NCBI GenBank assembly: GCA_040752595.1
Contig: JBFMGX010000026.1
Coordinates: 1 to 37,800 of the forward strand
Reading direction: 5' to 3'
DNA from: Candidatus Zixiibacteriota bacterium
GTDB lineage: Bacteria; Zixibacteria; MSB-5A5; WJJR01
DNA length: 37,800 bases
Notes under the pieces: generated by a model
Told to the model about the DNA's origin: nothing
Seen by the model: the letters and a program-made list of their open reading frames with translations, nothing else
Database searches by the model: none
Shown here: in pieces, positions 26,331 through 35,564 of the stretch
Position numbering within the stretch: position 1 is the first letter of the stretch
How the letters are laid out: every line of letters begins with the position of its first letter
Translations under genes and position numbers: made by a program

Positions 26331-26348
26331 CCCACATGGGCATGTGGG
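26331..26348. promoter_or_regulatory. Perfect palindrome CCCACATG-GG-CATGTGGG, possible operator
   Basis: Eight-base arms with two central bases, about 110 bases upstream of the permease start in a gap with no gene. Size and symmetry suit a dimeric repressor site. It could also be chance or an RNA hairpin. No regulator gene adjoins it. Confidence 0.3.
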
Positions 26349-26550
26349 ATTCGGCCGCATGTAACTACGCGCCCTGAGAGCCAACTGCAAGCGCGAATTG
26401 GCCCGGTCACGCCACCGGTGGGTGCCGGAGGACGATCCGATACGCGGTAGTTCGTTGCCGGATAATGGATTGCGTCTTCAGAGACGCGGCGACCAAGTGG
26501 ATTCTGGGCCGCGGTCAGAGGGGAAGAAAACGGCACCGACTGGTGGCAAG

Positions 26551-26597
26551 TACGCCCATGAGGAGTTGAACCCCCAACCTTCTGATCCGTAGTTTGA
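26551..26597 (-). pseudogene. 3' half of a tRNA-Arg(ACG) gene, probable attachment-site remnant
   Basis: Read on the minus strand, CTACGGA (26586-26592) is the anticodon loop with ACG. It is followed by TCAGAAGG, a T-arm GGGGG-TTCAACT-CCTCA and an acceptor-like TGGGCGTA. The T-arm has one mismatch and one G-T pair. The 5' anticodon stem is decayed (TCAAA against TCAGA), and no D-arm or matching 5' acceptor strand is present upstream, so it cannot be a working tRNA. Retention of only the part from the anticodon loop to the 3' end is the classic trace of tyrosine-integrase insertion. A 13-base palindrome ATTGTGCCACAAT lies at 26608-26620. The rest of the 26224-26702 gap shows only a small hairpin at 26472-26487. 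Confidence 0.65.
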
Positions 26598-26702
26598 CGA
26601 TCTGCTTATTGTGCCACAATGAGTTACAAGAGTGGATTCTCGATGTTTTTTTCAAATCAGAAGGTCTTTACCTCGCAAGAAAGAGATAAGTCTCGAGCTT
26701 TT

Positions 26703-28940
26703 TCACTGGTCACCGAGAGCTTTGTCCAGTGCTGCCGGTTCTGTGAGCGGCTGCTGACATGCGAAATCTCTGCAAACATACACAGTCGCCTTACCCGAAA
26801 TACTCACGAGTGGCCTAGTATACTCAGCGAGCTCTGGGAGGACGGACCCCGGTTCCGAATCCGGTTTTAACAACAGAACTTCTCTTGGTCGGAATTTACT
26901 CCGGACGGTCCAGAGCATTCGTTTGGTGTCGGCTGCATCCGGATCTCCACACACCACGATTTCAGCTGACGGCCCGTGAACAAAGTCGACAGCTTGCATC
27001 ATCTGGCAGTGTGATGCAGGATGACTCCAGATTTCTGCGGAAAACGCGCGTCCGATGCGGACGGCCAAGTCTTCGAACTCTGTCTTGCCGGTCGCTCTGG
27101 CTATTCGCACAAGGTTCAGCATCGCCACGGAGTTGCCCGACGGCAGCGCGCCATCATACGACTCTTTTACACGTGTAAGCAGTTTCTCGCTTGAGTGGGA
27201 GGTGAAATAAAAGCCTCCACCTTTGTCATCCCAGAAGTCTCTGAACATTTGCCCGGTGAGCTCGACAGCAGCCTTCAGAAAACGGACATCGAATCCTGCT
27301 TCGTACAGTTCCAAGAGTCCCCAGATTAGGAAGGCATAATCGTCGAGATTCGCATCAATCGACGCCTCACCGGACCGGTATCGATGGACAAGTCGACCGT
27401 CACGAGTCCTCAGGGAGTCCAAGATGAAGGAAGCGGCAGTTGATGCTGCTTTCACGTACGATGAATCGTCCAATACCTGGGCCGCCTTCGAGTAGGCGGC
27501 GATCATCAGCCCGTTCCAGTCTGTCAGAACCTTGTCGTCCTTGTGTGGATGAATCCGCTTATCACGCGCCGCAAACAATCGCTCGCGGATTGACTCCAGC
27601 TGCTCGCGGACATCCCGCGCGCTGATATTCAAGTCGGCTGCAAGCTCGGATATAGATTCTTTCAGATGGGGAATGTTCGCGCCCGTTGACCGCCGCGTAC
27701 CGGGCTCAGAGAAGTTTCCGTTAGCGGTCAGGTTGTAAGCCCGAATAAACAAATCGGCGTCGGCGGAATCCAGAATCGACCGGACCTCGGAAATGGTCCA
27801 GAGATAGAATTTCCCCTCTTCGCCTTCGCTGTCGGCGTCCTCAGCGGACCAATAGGCCCCTTGGGGAGAGGTCATGTCTCTCGATACGTAGCCCAAGATT
27901 TCACGGACAGTCTGCGCATATTCGTCCTTTCTGGTCGCCTGATAGGCTTCGGCATAAGCGATTGCCAGGAGGGCCTGGTCATAGAGCATCTTTTCAAAAT
28001 GCGGGACCAGCCAGTTGGCGTCCGTCGAGTACCTATGAAAGCCGAAACCGATGTGATCGTAAATGCCGCCTTCACGCATGGCGGCGAGCGTCTTCTCGAC
28101 CATCATCAACGACGAGGAGTCATTCGTTCGGTTCCAATGCCGCAAGAGCAGAGTGAGATTGTGAGGAATCGGAAACTTCGGAGCGCTCCCGAATCCGCCA
28201 TGATCGGAGTCGAATCGAGCTGACAACTGGTACTTTGCAGAATGAATGGTTGTAAGGTCGGGGTCATTGCCGGATTCCGTGGACACGTCCCGGCTCAGCG
28301 CCTGAGCGACACGTTCCGCCGACTGCAGTGCCTCCGTGCGTCTGTTTCTCCATAAATCGGTGACCTTCGGGATCAATTCCAGCATGCCCGTTCTCCCATA
28401 TCGATTGTCCTTGGGGATGTATGTCGCGGCGAAGAAGGGCTTCTTGTCAGGTGTCATGATGATTGTAAGCGGCCACCCACCACTGCCAGTCATCATCTGG
28501 CAGGCGGCCATATACACATTGTCGATGTCGGGGCGCTCCTCGCGGTCAACTTTGATAGACACAAACGCCTCGTTCATCAGACGGGCGACCAGTGTGTCTT
28601 CAAATGACTCCTCTTCCATCACGTGACACCAGTGGCAGGTCGAGTATCCGATTGAGAGCAAGACCGGCTTGCCCTCGCGTCGGGCTCGTTCAAATGCTTC
28701 CTCTCCCCACGGATACCAATCCACCGGATTGTTCGCGTGCTGCAACAAGTAGGGACTCTGCTCCTTACTCAAACGGTTTCCCTGGCCAGAAGAGGCCGAA
28801 AGGAGGGGGCAGAAGGAGTGACCGGAATCATCAAGGTCGCACATGTTGACTCGCATCAAGAATGCGTCTCCCCAAAACACAAACGCTGCGAGGACGACTG
28901 CGACAGTTCCCAGGATTGCACTTTTCAACAGCGTTGACAT
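26703..28940 (-). CDS. DUF255 (YyaL/SSP411-type) thioredoxin-fold protein with N-terminal anchor
   Basis: 745 residues. Residues about 8-26 form a membrane segment or uncleaved signal. The DUF255 domain follows with [29 protein letters not shown] and the active-site-like CHWC at 102-105 ([18 protein letters not shown]), then VKVDREE-like [12 protein letters not shown] and [19 protein letters not shown]. The rest is an alpha/alpha-barrel with [20 protein letters not shown] and [15 protein letters not shown]. The family is widespread but its reaction is unsettled; thiol-redox and sugar-epimerase-like roles have been proposed. It is 40 bases downstream of the TolC-like gene, the last gene of the efflux operon. 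A membrane anchor, with extra cysteines C34 and C44, hints at a periplasmic location, unlike most cytoplasmic members. Confidence 0.93.
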   Translation of the reverse strand: MSTLLKSAILGTVAVVLAAFVFWGDAFLMRVNMCDLDDSGHSFCPLLSASSGQGNRLSKEQSPYLLQHANNPVDWYPWGEEAFERARREGKPVLLSIGYSTCHWCHVMEEESFEDTLVARLMNEAFVSIKVDREERPDIDNVYMAACQMMTGSGGWPLTIIMTPDKKPFFAATYIPKDNRYGRTGMLELIPKVTDLWRNRRTEALQSAERVAQALSRDVSTESGNDPDLTTIHSAKYQLSARFDSDHGGFGSAPKFPIPHNLTLLLRHWNRTNDSSSLMMVEKTLAAMREGGIYDHIGFGFHRYSTDANWLVPHFEKMLYDQALLAIAYAEAYQATRKDEYAQTVREILGYVSRDMTSPQGAYWSAEDADSEGEEGKFYLWTISEVRSILDSADADLFIRAYNLTANGNFSEPGTRRSTGANIPHLKESISELAADLNISARDVREQLESIRERLFAARDKRIHPHKDDKVLTDWNGLMIAAYSKAAQVLDDSSYVKAASTAASFILDSLRTRDGRLVHRYRSGEASIDANLDDYAFLIWGLLELYEAGFDVRFLKAAVELTGQMFRDFWDDKGGGFYFTSHSSEKLLTRVKESYDGALPSGNSVAMLNLVRIARATGKTEFEDLAVRIGRAFSAEIWSHPASHCQMMQAVDFVHGPSAEIVVCGDPDAADTKRMLWTVRSKFRPREVLLLKPDSEPGSVLPELAEYTRPLVSISGKATVYVCRDFACQQPLTEPAALDKALGDQ

Positions 28941-28980
28941 TAGAGCGATGTGGCCATTCTAAAATTGGGAGTTGGCTTCT

Positions 28981-30330
28981 CTATCTCGAGGTGGTTGCCG
29001 ATCCAATATCACCCAGAAGAGCAAGGACTTCCATCTGAGCGAGATTGTAACTTACTACGGCCTGTGCGTGTTCCCGCTCTGCGCGCGCGAGCGCCTCGGC
29101 TGCGTCGATGACTTCGAGTGCCATGCCGACGCCGGTCGTTCGCCGCGTGATCGCCACTTCAAGTGCCTTCCGGGCATCATCGAGGCCGCCTGCGGCCGTG
29201 GAGACCGAGCGCCCTCGGACGCTGATCGCCTCGTGCCACATCGTGGCCTTACTCATAATATCCGCACGAACTCCCTCAAGCCGAGTGTTGGCGAAATCGG
29301 CGCGAGCGGACAGTGAACGAATCCTGCCCAGATCGAAGAGACCACCGGGTCCAATTGTCCAGCGGACCGCTACTGAATAATCCCGCGACCGGCGCAAATC
29401 ATTTAGGTCCGGCCCGAAACCTGTGACCAACGCTCCGGCCTCAAAATCGGGGAGCAACGGACCCCAGATGGCTCGTCGCGCTTCCCATCGAGAAGCAGCC
29501 AACTCAGCGATCTGCATCGCAATACCCGGGTGGCTTTGGTCTGCACGGTCCAGCCACGACTGCAGCGACTCTGTGCTATCGACAGTTTCAATGACGAGAA
29601 GTACCGTATCAATCGGTGTCAGTCGAATTGGCTGATCCATGTTCAAAAGAGAAGCCAGTCGTGCCGATGCGGCTGCCTCCCGCTCGACCGCTTGATCAAG
29701 AAGGAGAAGATCGTGCCGCAATTGAGTGCGATCGCGCAACAAGTCAAGCTCGGCGGCAATTCCTTGCTCAACGCTTCGTCGGGATTGCTCGACGAGATCC
29801 TCAGATACCTTGGCGGCGCGACCCGCGATGCGATGGTACTCAGATGACTGCACCAGGTCCCAGTAGGCCCGGGCAACATCAAGCATGGTGGAAAGCGACT
29901 TGTCCTTAAGGTCAGACTCCGCCGCGTTTCGCCTTTGGTGAGCCGAGAGCGTCGAGAACAGGGCGCTGCTGAAGTCCCATCTAGCTGCTATAAGGCCGCC
30001 CACGCGCTGAGATTGCTTATCAACATCGAGAAACTCACCCTGAGTTGCCTGAGTCCGACCTTCGTGGCGTTGTAATTGCCACCCGGCTGAAACAGACGGC
30101 AGGAATCGCTCATAGGTCGAAAGGAGTTCTCCCGACGCTGCCCGAGCGGTTGCCTCTGCCGCTGCTACCCGTGGGCTTTGCTCTCCGGCGAGTCGGAGCG
30201 CCGTGGTCAAATCTATGGGTAGTACAGGAAGTCCAACCTCGGTCTGCGCATGTGCAGAAAGCGCGGCGAACGCGACGAACATCACTGCAACCACCAAACG
30301 GGCCGGTCGCCATGAAGTCGGCATCTGCAC
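28981..30330 (-). CDS. TolC-family outer-membrane efflux channel
   Basis: 449 residues. A signal peptide ends near residue 29 (VVAVMFVAFAALSAHAQ). Two OEP repeats of long helices are visible, with LTTALRLAGEQSPRVAAAEA near the start, ARAYWDLVQSSEYHRIAGRA in the first half, and RALAKARAD-like SLSARADFANTRLEGVRADI and VVSYNLAQMEVLALLG in the second. TolC trimers form the outer-membrane duct of tripartite pumps. The gene begins 20 bases after the adaptor gene, so the three pump parts are made together. Confidence 0.9.
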   Translation of the reverse strand: MQMPTSWRPARLVVAVMFVAFAALSAHAQTEVGLPVLPIDLTTALRLAGEQSPRVAAAEATARAASGELLSTYERFLPSVSAGWQLQRHEGRTQATQGEFLDVDKQSQRVGGLIAARWDFSSALFSTLSAHQRRNAAESDLKDKSLSTMLDVARAYWDLVQSSEYHRIAGRAAKVSEDLVEQSRRSVEQGIAAELDLLRDRTQLRHDLLLLDQAVEREAAASARLASLLNMDQPIRLTPIDTVLLVIETVDSTESLQSWLDRADQSHPGIAMQIAELAASRWEARRAIWGPLLPDFEAGALVTGFGPDLNDLRRSRDYSVAVRWTIGPGGLFDLGRIRSLSARADFANTRLEGVRADIMSKATMWHEAISVRGRSVSTAAGGLDDARKALEVAITRRTTGVGMALEVIDAAEALARAEREHAQAVVSYNLAQMEVLALLGDIGSATTSR

Positions 30331-30350
30331 TCTTGTTCCCGGTCGGATGC

Positions 30351-31430
30351 TCAGTTCGCGGCTCCTGTGTTCTCCACAATGGAAACGGCGATCCCCTCCC
30401 GAAGCCGGTCGCGCCCTTGGGTGACAACTAATTCATTCCCCGCCAAACCCCCGGTGATTTCCGAGTTTATCCCGTCGTCGTTGCCGACCACCACGGGCAC
30501 GCGAGCTGCCCTTCCATCAGTCACAATCCAGACATAGGATTGCTCTTTGGTGACTTCAATGGCGCTGCTCGGCACGAGCAAAGCGTCAGGGCGTTCCTCG
30601 AGGGTTATTTCGACGCTAGCATACATGCCCGCGAGCAGCCGTCGGTCGGAATTCCCCAAATCGATCTCCGCCGTCATCGTCCGTGTCATCGGATCGATCG
30701 CCCATGAGTACCTTGCCACACGCCCTTCGATTGACTCATCTGAGAAATCGGGCACGCGGACTGATGCCGTCTGTCCCTGCCGGACATAGTGAGCGTCACG
30801 CTCTGGTACTTCCACAACGACTCGCAGACTGTCAATACGCATCATCCGTACAATTCTCGCCGTCGGGGCTTGCGATGACGTGGCGATTTGGATGAGCGCT
30901 CCCGGATCGACCCAGCGCTGCGTGACGACTCCCGCGAAAGGGGCACGGATTTCAGAGTACGAGCACAGTTGCTCCAATCGTCCTTGCGCAGCGACGGCGG
31001 CCTCGTGTTCGCCCTTAGCTCGATCAAGGTCCAACTGCCTCACCATGTCGGGGTTCTGTTCGCGTGTCGCCTCCAAGCGATCGTAAACGAGTTTCTTGGC
31101 CCGTGATTCTGCGGTCACGCGTTCGAGTTCACGCTCGGTCTCCGGGTCACTCACCCGGGCCAGAAGTTCTCCGGGCTTGACCCAACTCCCGCGATCGACC
31201 CCGATCCAATCCAGATAACCGCCAACCTTGGAGTAGACGATGACATCTTCCCAGGGCTCGATGTGCCCGACGATCTTGGTGGACTGACGGATGTTCTCAC
31301 GATTCGGAGCAGAAGTGGCTACCGTGACGACATTCTCCTTGGCCACATCCCCCGTAGCGCGGCCGCATCCGTGGCTCGTGACAGAGAGCGCGGCGATCAG
31401 AATCGCGAGTATTTTCGGCGGGGCTTTCAT
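30351..31430 (-). CDS. RND efflux periplasmic adaptor (membrane fusion protein)
   Basis: 359 residues from the ATG at 31430 (MKAPPKILAILIAALSVTSH), which has GGAGGAAG upstream; 26 earlier in-frame codons overlap the pump gene and are rejected. The signal ends TSHGC, a weak lipobox, so it may be a lipoprotein. Domains in order are a first lipoyl half (GYLDWIGVDRGSWVKPGELL), an alpha-hairpin (about 95-140), a second lipoyl half (IRAPFAGVVTQRWVDPGALI), then beta-barrel and membrane-proximal domains (SSAIEVTKEQSYVWIV). It bridges the RND pump and the TolC-like channel. It starts 17 bases after the pump stop. Confidence 0.93.
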   Translation of the reverse strand: MKAPPKILAILIAALSVTSHGCGRATGDVAKENVVTVATSAPNRENIRQSTKIVGHIEPWEDVIVYSKVGGYLDWIGVDRGSWVKPGELLARVSDPETERELERVTAESRAKKLVYDRLEATREQNPDMVRQLDLDRAKGEHEAAVAAQGRLEQLCSYSEIRAPFAGVVTQRWVDPGALIQIATSSQAPTARIVRMMRIDSLRVVVEVPERDAHYVRQGQTASVRVPDFSDESIEGRVARYSWAIDPMTRTMTAEIDLGNSDRRLLAGMYASVEITLEERPDALLVPSSAIEVTKEQSYVWIVTDGRAARVPVVVGNDDGINSEITGGLAGNELVVTQGRDRLREGIAVSIVENTGAAN

Positions 31431-31447
31431 AGTCGAACTTCCTCCAT

Positions 31448-34400
31448 TCAATCTTGCTGGGCCGACTGAGCGATTGCCGGTTGTCGCTTGAGAGTCACAT
31501 AGAGACAAGGGAGCACCAGGAGAATCAGCGCCGCTCCCACAACACCCCCGACAATCGCGCGTGCCAGCGGCATGTTCACCTCTCCTCCCTCTAAACCGAG
31601 AGCCATCGGCAGCAGGGCGAGAAGTGCCGCCGATGAAGTCATGAGAATGGGACGGAGGCGGTCACGCGCGGATTGAATGATCGCCTCCCTGACCATGAGT
31701 CCCTGGCTGACGTGGTGATTGGCGAAATCTACCATGATGATGCTGTACTGGACAACGATCCCCACCATCATGATGATCCCCATGAGCGACTGGATGCTCA
31801 GCGCTGTGCCGGTCACGCCCAGGATCGCTGCGACGCCGATGAATCCGAGTGGAACCGCCAGCATGACGATTAGAGGATCAATGAACGAGCGGAGTTGCGC
31901 CACCATGACCAGATAAACGAGCACAGTGGCGATGAACAAACCAAACCCAAACTGGCGGAAGGCGCTGCGCATGATGTTTGCCTCGCCGCTGGCCGTGAGT
32001 GTATAGCCCTTGCCGGCAAATTCCTTCCCGCCAACTTCCCAATAGTCGCCGCGGTCGGATGTGCGGGCCACCAACCTCAGATCGCTGTTCTTATGCAAGG
32101 CGTCCTCGATCTCCTCGACCAACGATCCCACGGGATATCCCGCTTCTGCAGCGGCGTAGATATCAATCACGCGCGTGATGTTCTGGTGATTGACCTGCGA
32201 AGGGCCGATGCTGCGGTGGAAATCAGCGACATTGCGAAGCAGGACTGGATCCCGGGTTCCGGCACTCGTGAGCGGAATGTCCCTGATGGTCTCAAACGAG
32301 ACCATGTCGCTTTCCTCATACTGAGCGCCCATGAAATAGTGATTGCCGTTGCGCTCATCGATCCAGAACGCGGGTCGAAATCCGACGCTCGAGTTCGTGG
32401 CCGTCACCAGGTTCGTGACGATGCGTTCCACGTCTAGACCTACGAATGCGGCCTTGGTGCGGTCGATCTCGACTTCGAGCGTGGGGTAATCCAGCTTTTG
32501 GGCGATGCGGGCATCGGCCACCCCGGGGATCAGTCGCATCTGGTCGGTGACGATATTGGCGATCCGTGAGGTCGTCTGCAGGTCGCTCCCGGCAACCTGG
32601 AAATGCACTGGGGCGGGTTCACCGAAGTTCAGCGCCGAGGAGACCATGCCCCCCGCATCGAATGCGAATTCGACTCCAGGGTACTTCTTATTCAGGGATT
32701 CTCGCAATTCGGCGATCAACTCGAACGTCGGTCTGTGGCCGCTCTTGCCCTTCAATTGCACAAGGACGAAGGCATCCATCGGGCCGCTGTTCGGCGTGTA
32801 GGCCGCCGGCCAATCCATAAGCACGCCAATGTTCGTGATGAGCATGCGCAAATCGGATTCTGGATGATTCTCGATCTTGGGGTATTCCGGATCGGCTTCG
32901 CCAGTCATGGCGATGATGTCGCCCTCGATCCGGTGCATGACCGACTCAGTCTGCTCGATGCGTGTCCCTGCCGGAAGACGGGCTGTGATCTGAAACTGCT
33001 TAGCATCCACTGGCGGGAAGAGCTCGCGTCCCAGATTGATCAAGACGAAAAGCGCGAGGACAAACGCCAGTGCGGCCCCGGCCAGGATCGCCCAACGCCG
33101 ACGGAGCATCTTGCCGACGAACTGCGCATACCGCTCGGCAAGACGCTGAGTCCAGTCCGAATGTTCGTCTGTTCTGGCGCTTTTTCCACGGGAACCAAGA
33201 AACCTCCAGCAATAGGCCGGAACTGCCACCAAGGCGAAGAAGTAGGAGACGATCACAGCCAGTGTTGCGGCGATTGCCAACGGAGTAAAGAGGAACTTCG
33301 CCACGCCGGTCAGGAACACAATCGGGTAGAAGACCACTACGAACGTGATCGTCGAAACAAGAATCGGCAACCCCACTTCCTTTGCGCCATCGACGGCGGC
33401 CTGGCGCGAAGTTTTGCCCATGCGCAGATGTCGCACGACGTTTTCGAGGATGACAATCGACTGGTCAATAATGATCCCAATCGCCAGTGCCATCCCGCCC
33501 AGCGTCATGGCATTGATCGTCCCTCCGGAGTAGTACAGGCCGATGACGGCCCCGAACACGGCGGTGGGAACGGCCAATCCGACCGCGAGCGCCGAGCGGG
33601 CGCTCCGCAAGAACGCCACAACCACAAGCGCGGCAAGCAGAGCCCCAAGAACTCCGGCCATAACGAGACCTTTGATCGAACTCCGCACATATACTGACTG
33701 ATCGAGAACGACCTCCAGACTGAGATCCTTCGCCTTTGGATTCATTTCCCGGAGTCGTTCGAGAATCTGGCCGGTGTTGCGCTTGATGTCGTCGACGATG
33801 GCAAGGGTGTTCGCTCCCGGCTGGCGGTACACCGGGATATAAACCTGGCGACGGCCATTGACACGGACGATGTTCGTTTGGATCTGATGACTGTCTTTGG
33901 CCTTGGCCACATCACGAAGAAAGACGGGCCTTCCGTCGACGACCTTGATGGGAATGTCGTTCAGATCCTCGACGTGCTCGGGCATCGAATTAGCAAAGAT
34001 CTGATAGTCAATCTCCCCCGCCTTCATATTGCCGGCGGGGATGAGGACATTCTGCCTGCGGAGCGCATCGACAACGTCCATGGGAGAGAGTCCACGCGCC
34101 TCCAGTTTCTCGGGATCGACATATGCAAGGATCCGGCGAAGCACGCCGCCATACACGGCCGGCGCGATCACCCCCCGCACCGACTGTAGACGATTTCTCA
34201 ATTCAAAGTAGGCGATGTCGTAGATTTCCTTCTCCGTCATCGTCGGACTCGACACACTGACCAAACACAGCGGCATCGAGGCGGTCGGATCAAACGGCAT
34301 GACCATCGGCGGAACGGTTCCCGGAGGCAGGTAGTACAAATCAGACATCGCATAAGAGCTCACCTGACTGATTGCTGTCTCAAGCGAGACGTCCTCGTGG

Positions 34401-34684
34401 AAGAAATCCTTGACCACGCAGACGCCGAGCATTGACTTGCCTTCTTGGTGCTCGATCCCGACCGACTGCCCCGTCCAACGCTCCAACCGGCTCATGATGT
34501 CGCGTTCCATGACCTCCGGCGGCATGCCCGGATAGAACGTCAGGATTTGGACCGCTGGGGTCTTGAACTGAGGCAGAAGGTCAATGGGGATACGTCCGAG
34601 CGAAGCCACGCCGATCACGAAGATGGCGAGAACGAGAACAATGAGGAGAAATGGGTTCTCAAGCCCGATTTCGGAGAGTTTCAT
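31448..34684 (-). CDS. RND-family efflux pump permease
   Basis: 1078 residues, first gene of the efflux operon. It begins MKLSEIGLENPFLLIVLVLA with the first membrane segment and has the duplicated RND layout: six segments per half and two large periplasmic loops. FYPGMPPEVMERDI is the usual porter-domain start. Segment 4 reads AIGIIIDQSIVILENVVRHL; AcrB has two aspartates there (D407, D408) for proton relay, whereas here the second is Gln, closer to CusA-type metal pumps that keep only one Asp. This and the sigma/anti-sigma neighbours lean toward metal export, but drug export remains possible. The upstream 265-base gap is shared with the divergent sigma-factor gene. Confidence 0.95.
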   Translation of the reverse strand: MKLSEIGLENPFLLIVLVLAIFVIGVASLGRIPIDLLPQFKTPAVQILTFYPGMPPEVMERDIMSRLERWTGQSVGIEHQEGKSMLGVCVVKDFFHEDVSLETAISQVSSYAMSDLYYLPPGTVPPMVMPFDPTASMPLCLVSVSSPTMTEKEIYDIAYFELRNRLQSVRGVIAPAVYGGVLRRILAYVDPEKLEARGLSPMDVVDALRRQNVLIPAGNMKAGEIDYQIFANSMPEHVEDLNDIPIKVVDGRPVFLRDVAKAKDSHQIQTNIVRVNGRRQVYIPVYRQPGANTLAIVDDIKRNTGQILERLREMNPKAKDLSLEVVLDQSVYVRSSIKGLVMAGVLGALLAALVVVAFLRSARSALAVGLAVPTAVFGAVIGLYYSGGTINAMTLGGMALAIGIIIDQSIVILENVVRHLRMGKTSRQAAVDGAKEVGLPILVSTITFVVVFYPIVFLTGVAKFLFTPLAIAATLAVIVSYFFALVAVPAYCWRFLGSRGKSARTDEHSDWTQRLAERYAQFVGKMLRRRWAILAGAALAFVLALFVLINLGRELFPPVDAKQFQITARLPAGTRIEQTESVMHRIEGDIIAMTGEADPEYPKIENHPESDLRMLITNIGVLMDWPAAYTPNSGPMDAFVLVQLKGKSGHRPTFELIAELRESLNKKYPGVEFAFDAGGMVSSALNFGEPAPVHFQVAGSDLQTTSRIANIVTDQMRLIPGVADARIAQKLDYPTLEVEIDRTKAAFVGLDVERIVTNLVTATNSSVGFRPAFWIDERNGNHYFMGAQYEESDMVSFETIRDIPLTSAGTRDPVLLRNVADFHRSIGPSQVNHQNITRVIDIYAAAEAGYPVGSLVEEIEDALHKNSDLRLVARTSDRGDYWEVGGKEFAGKGYTLTASGEANIMRSAFRQFGFGLFIATVLVYLVMVAQLRSFIDPLIVMLAVPLGFIGVAAILGVTGTALSIQSLMGIIMMVGIVVQYSIIMVDFANHHVSQGLMVREAIIQSARDRLRPILMTSSAALLALLPMALGLEGGEVNMPLARAIVGGVVGAALILLVLPCLYVTLKRQPAIAQSAQQD

Positions 34685-34754
34685 CGTGGAGATTCCATAT
34701 CAATTACTTCAATGCAGTGCACGACCGGATTGCAACAAACGGGTCGATCCCTCG

Positions 34755-34795
34755 TCTATACCCGACTCACGGGCCGTGGGTCAGGATTCAGACCC
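34755..34795 (-). promoter_or_regulatory. Candidate promoter and operator upstream of the RND operon
   Basis: On the minus strand CTGACC (34779-34784) and TATAGA (34755-34760) are 18 bases apart, each matching four of six sigma70 consensus bases. The -35-like box lies within an 18-base imperfect palindrome GGGTC...GACCC (34778-34795). The site is about 70 bases upstream of the pump start. If the divergent ECF sigma drives this operon, the true promoter may look different; no certain ECF-type site was identified in the 34685-34949 gap. Confidence 0.25.
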
Positions 34796-34949
34796 GATAA
34801 TGTCTAAATGTCCTGAGTGCGCCGAAATCATACACCCGGGCCTCGGTAATCTTCGATCGGGGCAATTTTCGCCTTCCTTGTTGTATGAATTCGCAGGCAT
34901 GAGAACATATAGATAGGTGAAGGGGTTCACGAACCAGGACCCATAGGTT

Positions 34950-35564
34950 ATGTGGCCACAGAGGAATGACAGACAGAAGCGATTCATGGCCCAGCTTGAG
35001 GAAGTCCGGCCACAATTGGTGCCGTTTTGCCGGCATTCCCTATACGATCGTGGCAGTCTCGAAGATGTGTTGCAGACAGTCGTGCTTATGGCCTACGAAC
35101 GATTCGATGACTTCCGTCACGGGACGAGCTTTCACGCATGGATATTCCGGATCGCGGCCAATGTGGTGCTCAACACAAATCGCCGCCACAGGCGGGAGTC
35201 GGAGCGGATGGCCGATTTGGACGTGGAAGAACTTGACTTGGTTGCCGAACTGCAACGGGAGTACGCCTACGATGAACTTCTACGCGACCCCGGTCGGGTA
35301 CTCGATCACGTTGGCGACGAGCTTTTGGTTGCGATTGGTGAATTGTCTGAACGCGAGCGTAATGTGTTTCTATTGAAATCGATCTGTGAGCTGCCATGCC
35401 GTGAGATAGCCGATCTGCTTCAGATGCCCGTCGGAAGCGTGATGGGGTACCTGGCACGTGCCAGGGGCAAACTCCGATCGGGACTGGCGGAGTACGCAAA
35501 GCACCGCGGCTTTATCAGCGGCGTGATCAGAGAAGAGTCATCCAATGGACTGCCGAACGGTTAG
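34950..35564 (+). CDS. ECF-type sigma-70 family RNA polymerase sigma factor
   Basis: 204 residues from the ATG at 34950; the ATG at 34986 (MAQLEEVRPQ) is an alternative. Region 2 (about 15-80) has DVLQTVVLMAYERFDDFRHG and FHAWIFRIAANVVLNTNRRH. Region 4 (about 125-185) has LSERERNVFLLKSICELPCR, EIADLLQMPVGSVMGYLARA and RGKLR. There is no region 3. It directs RNA polymerase to stress-type promoters. It overlaps the anti-sigma gene by 20 bases and is divergent from the RND operon, so control of that operon and of itself is a natural inference. Confidence 0.93.
   Translation: MWPQRNDRQKRFMAQLEEVRPQLVPFCRHSLYDRGSLEDVLQTVVLMAYERFDDFRHGTSFHAWIFRIAANVVLNTNRRHRRESERMADLDVEELDLVAELQREYAYDELLRDPGRVLDHVGDELLVAIGELSERERNVFLLKSICELPCREIADLLQMPVGSVMGYLARARGKLRSGLAEYAKHRGFISGVIREESSNGLPNG

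Noticed and set aside
26551-26620. Functional tRNA-Arg gene
   Set aside because: No D-arm or 5' acceptor strand, a broken anticodon stem and a T-arm mismatch.
34878-34916. Promoter for the sigma-factor gene (TTGTTG with CATATA/TATAGA)
   Set aside because: Spacing is wrong for a standard sigma70 promoter and no clear ECF consensus was recognised.
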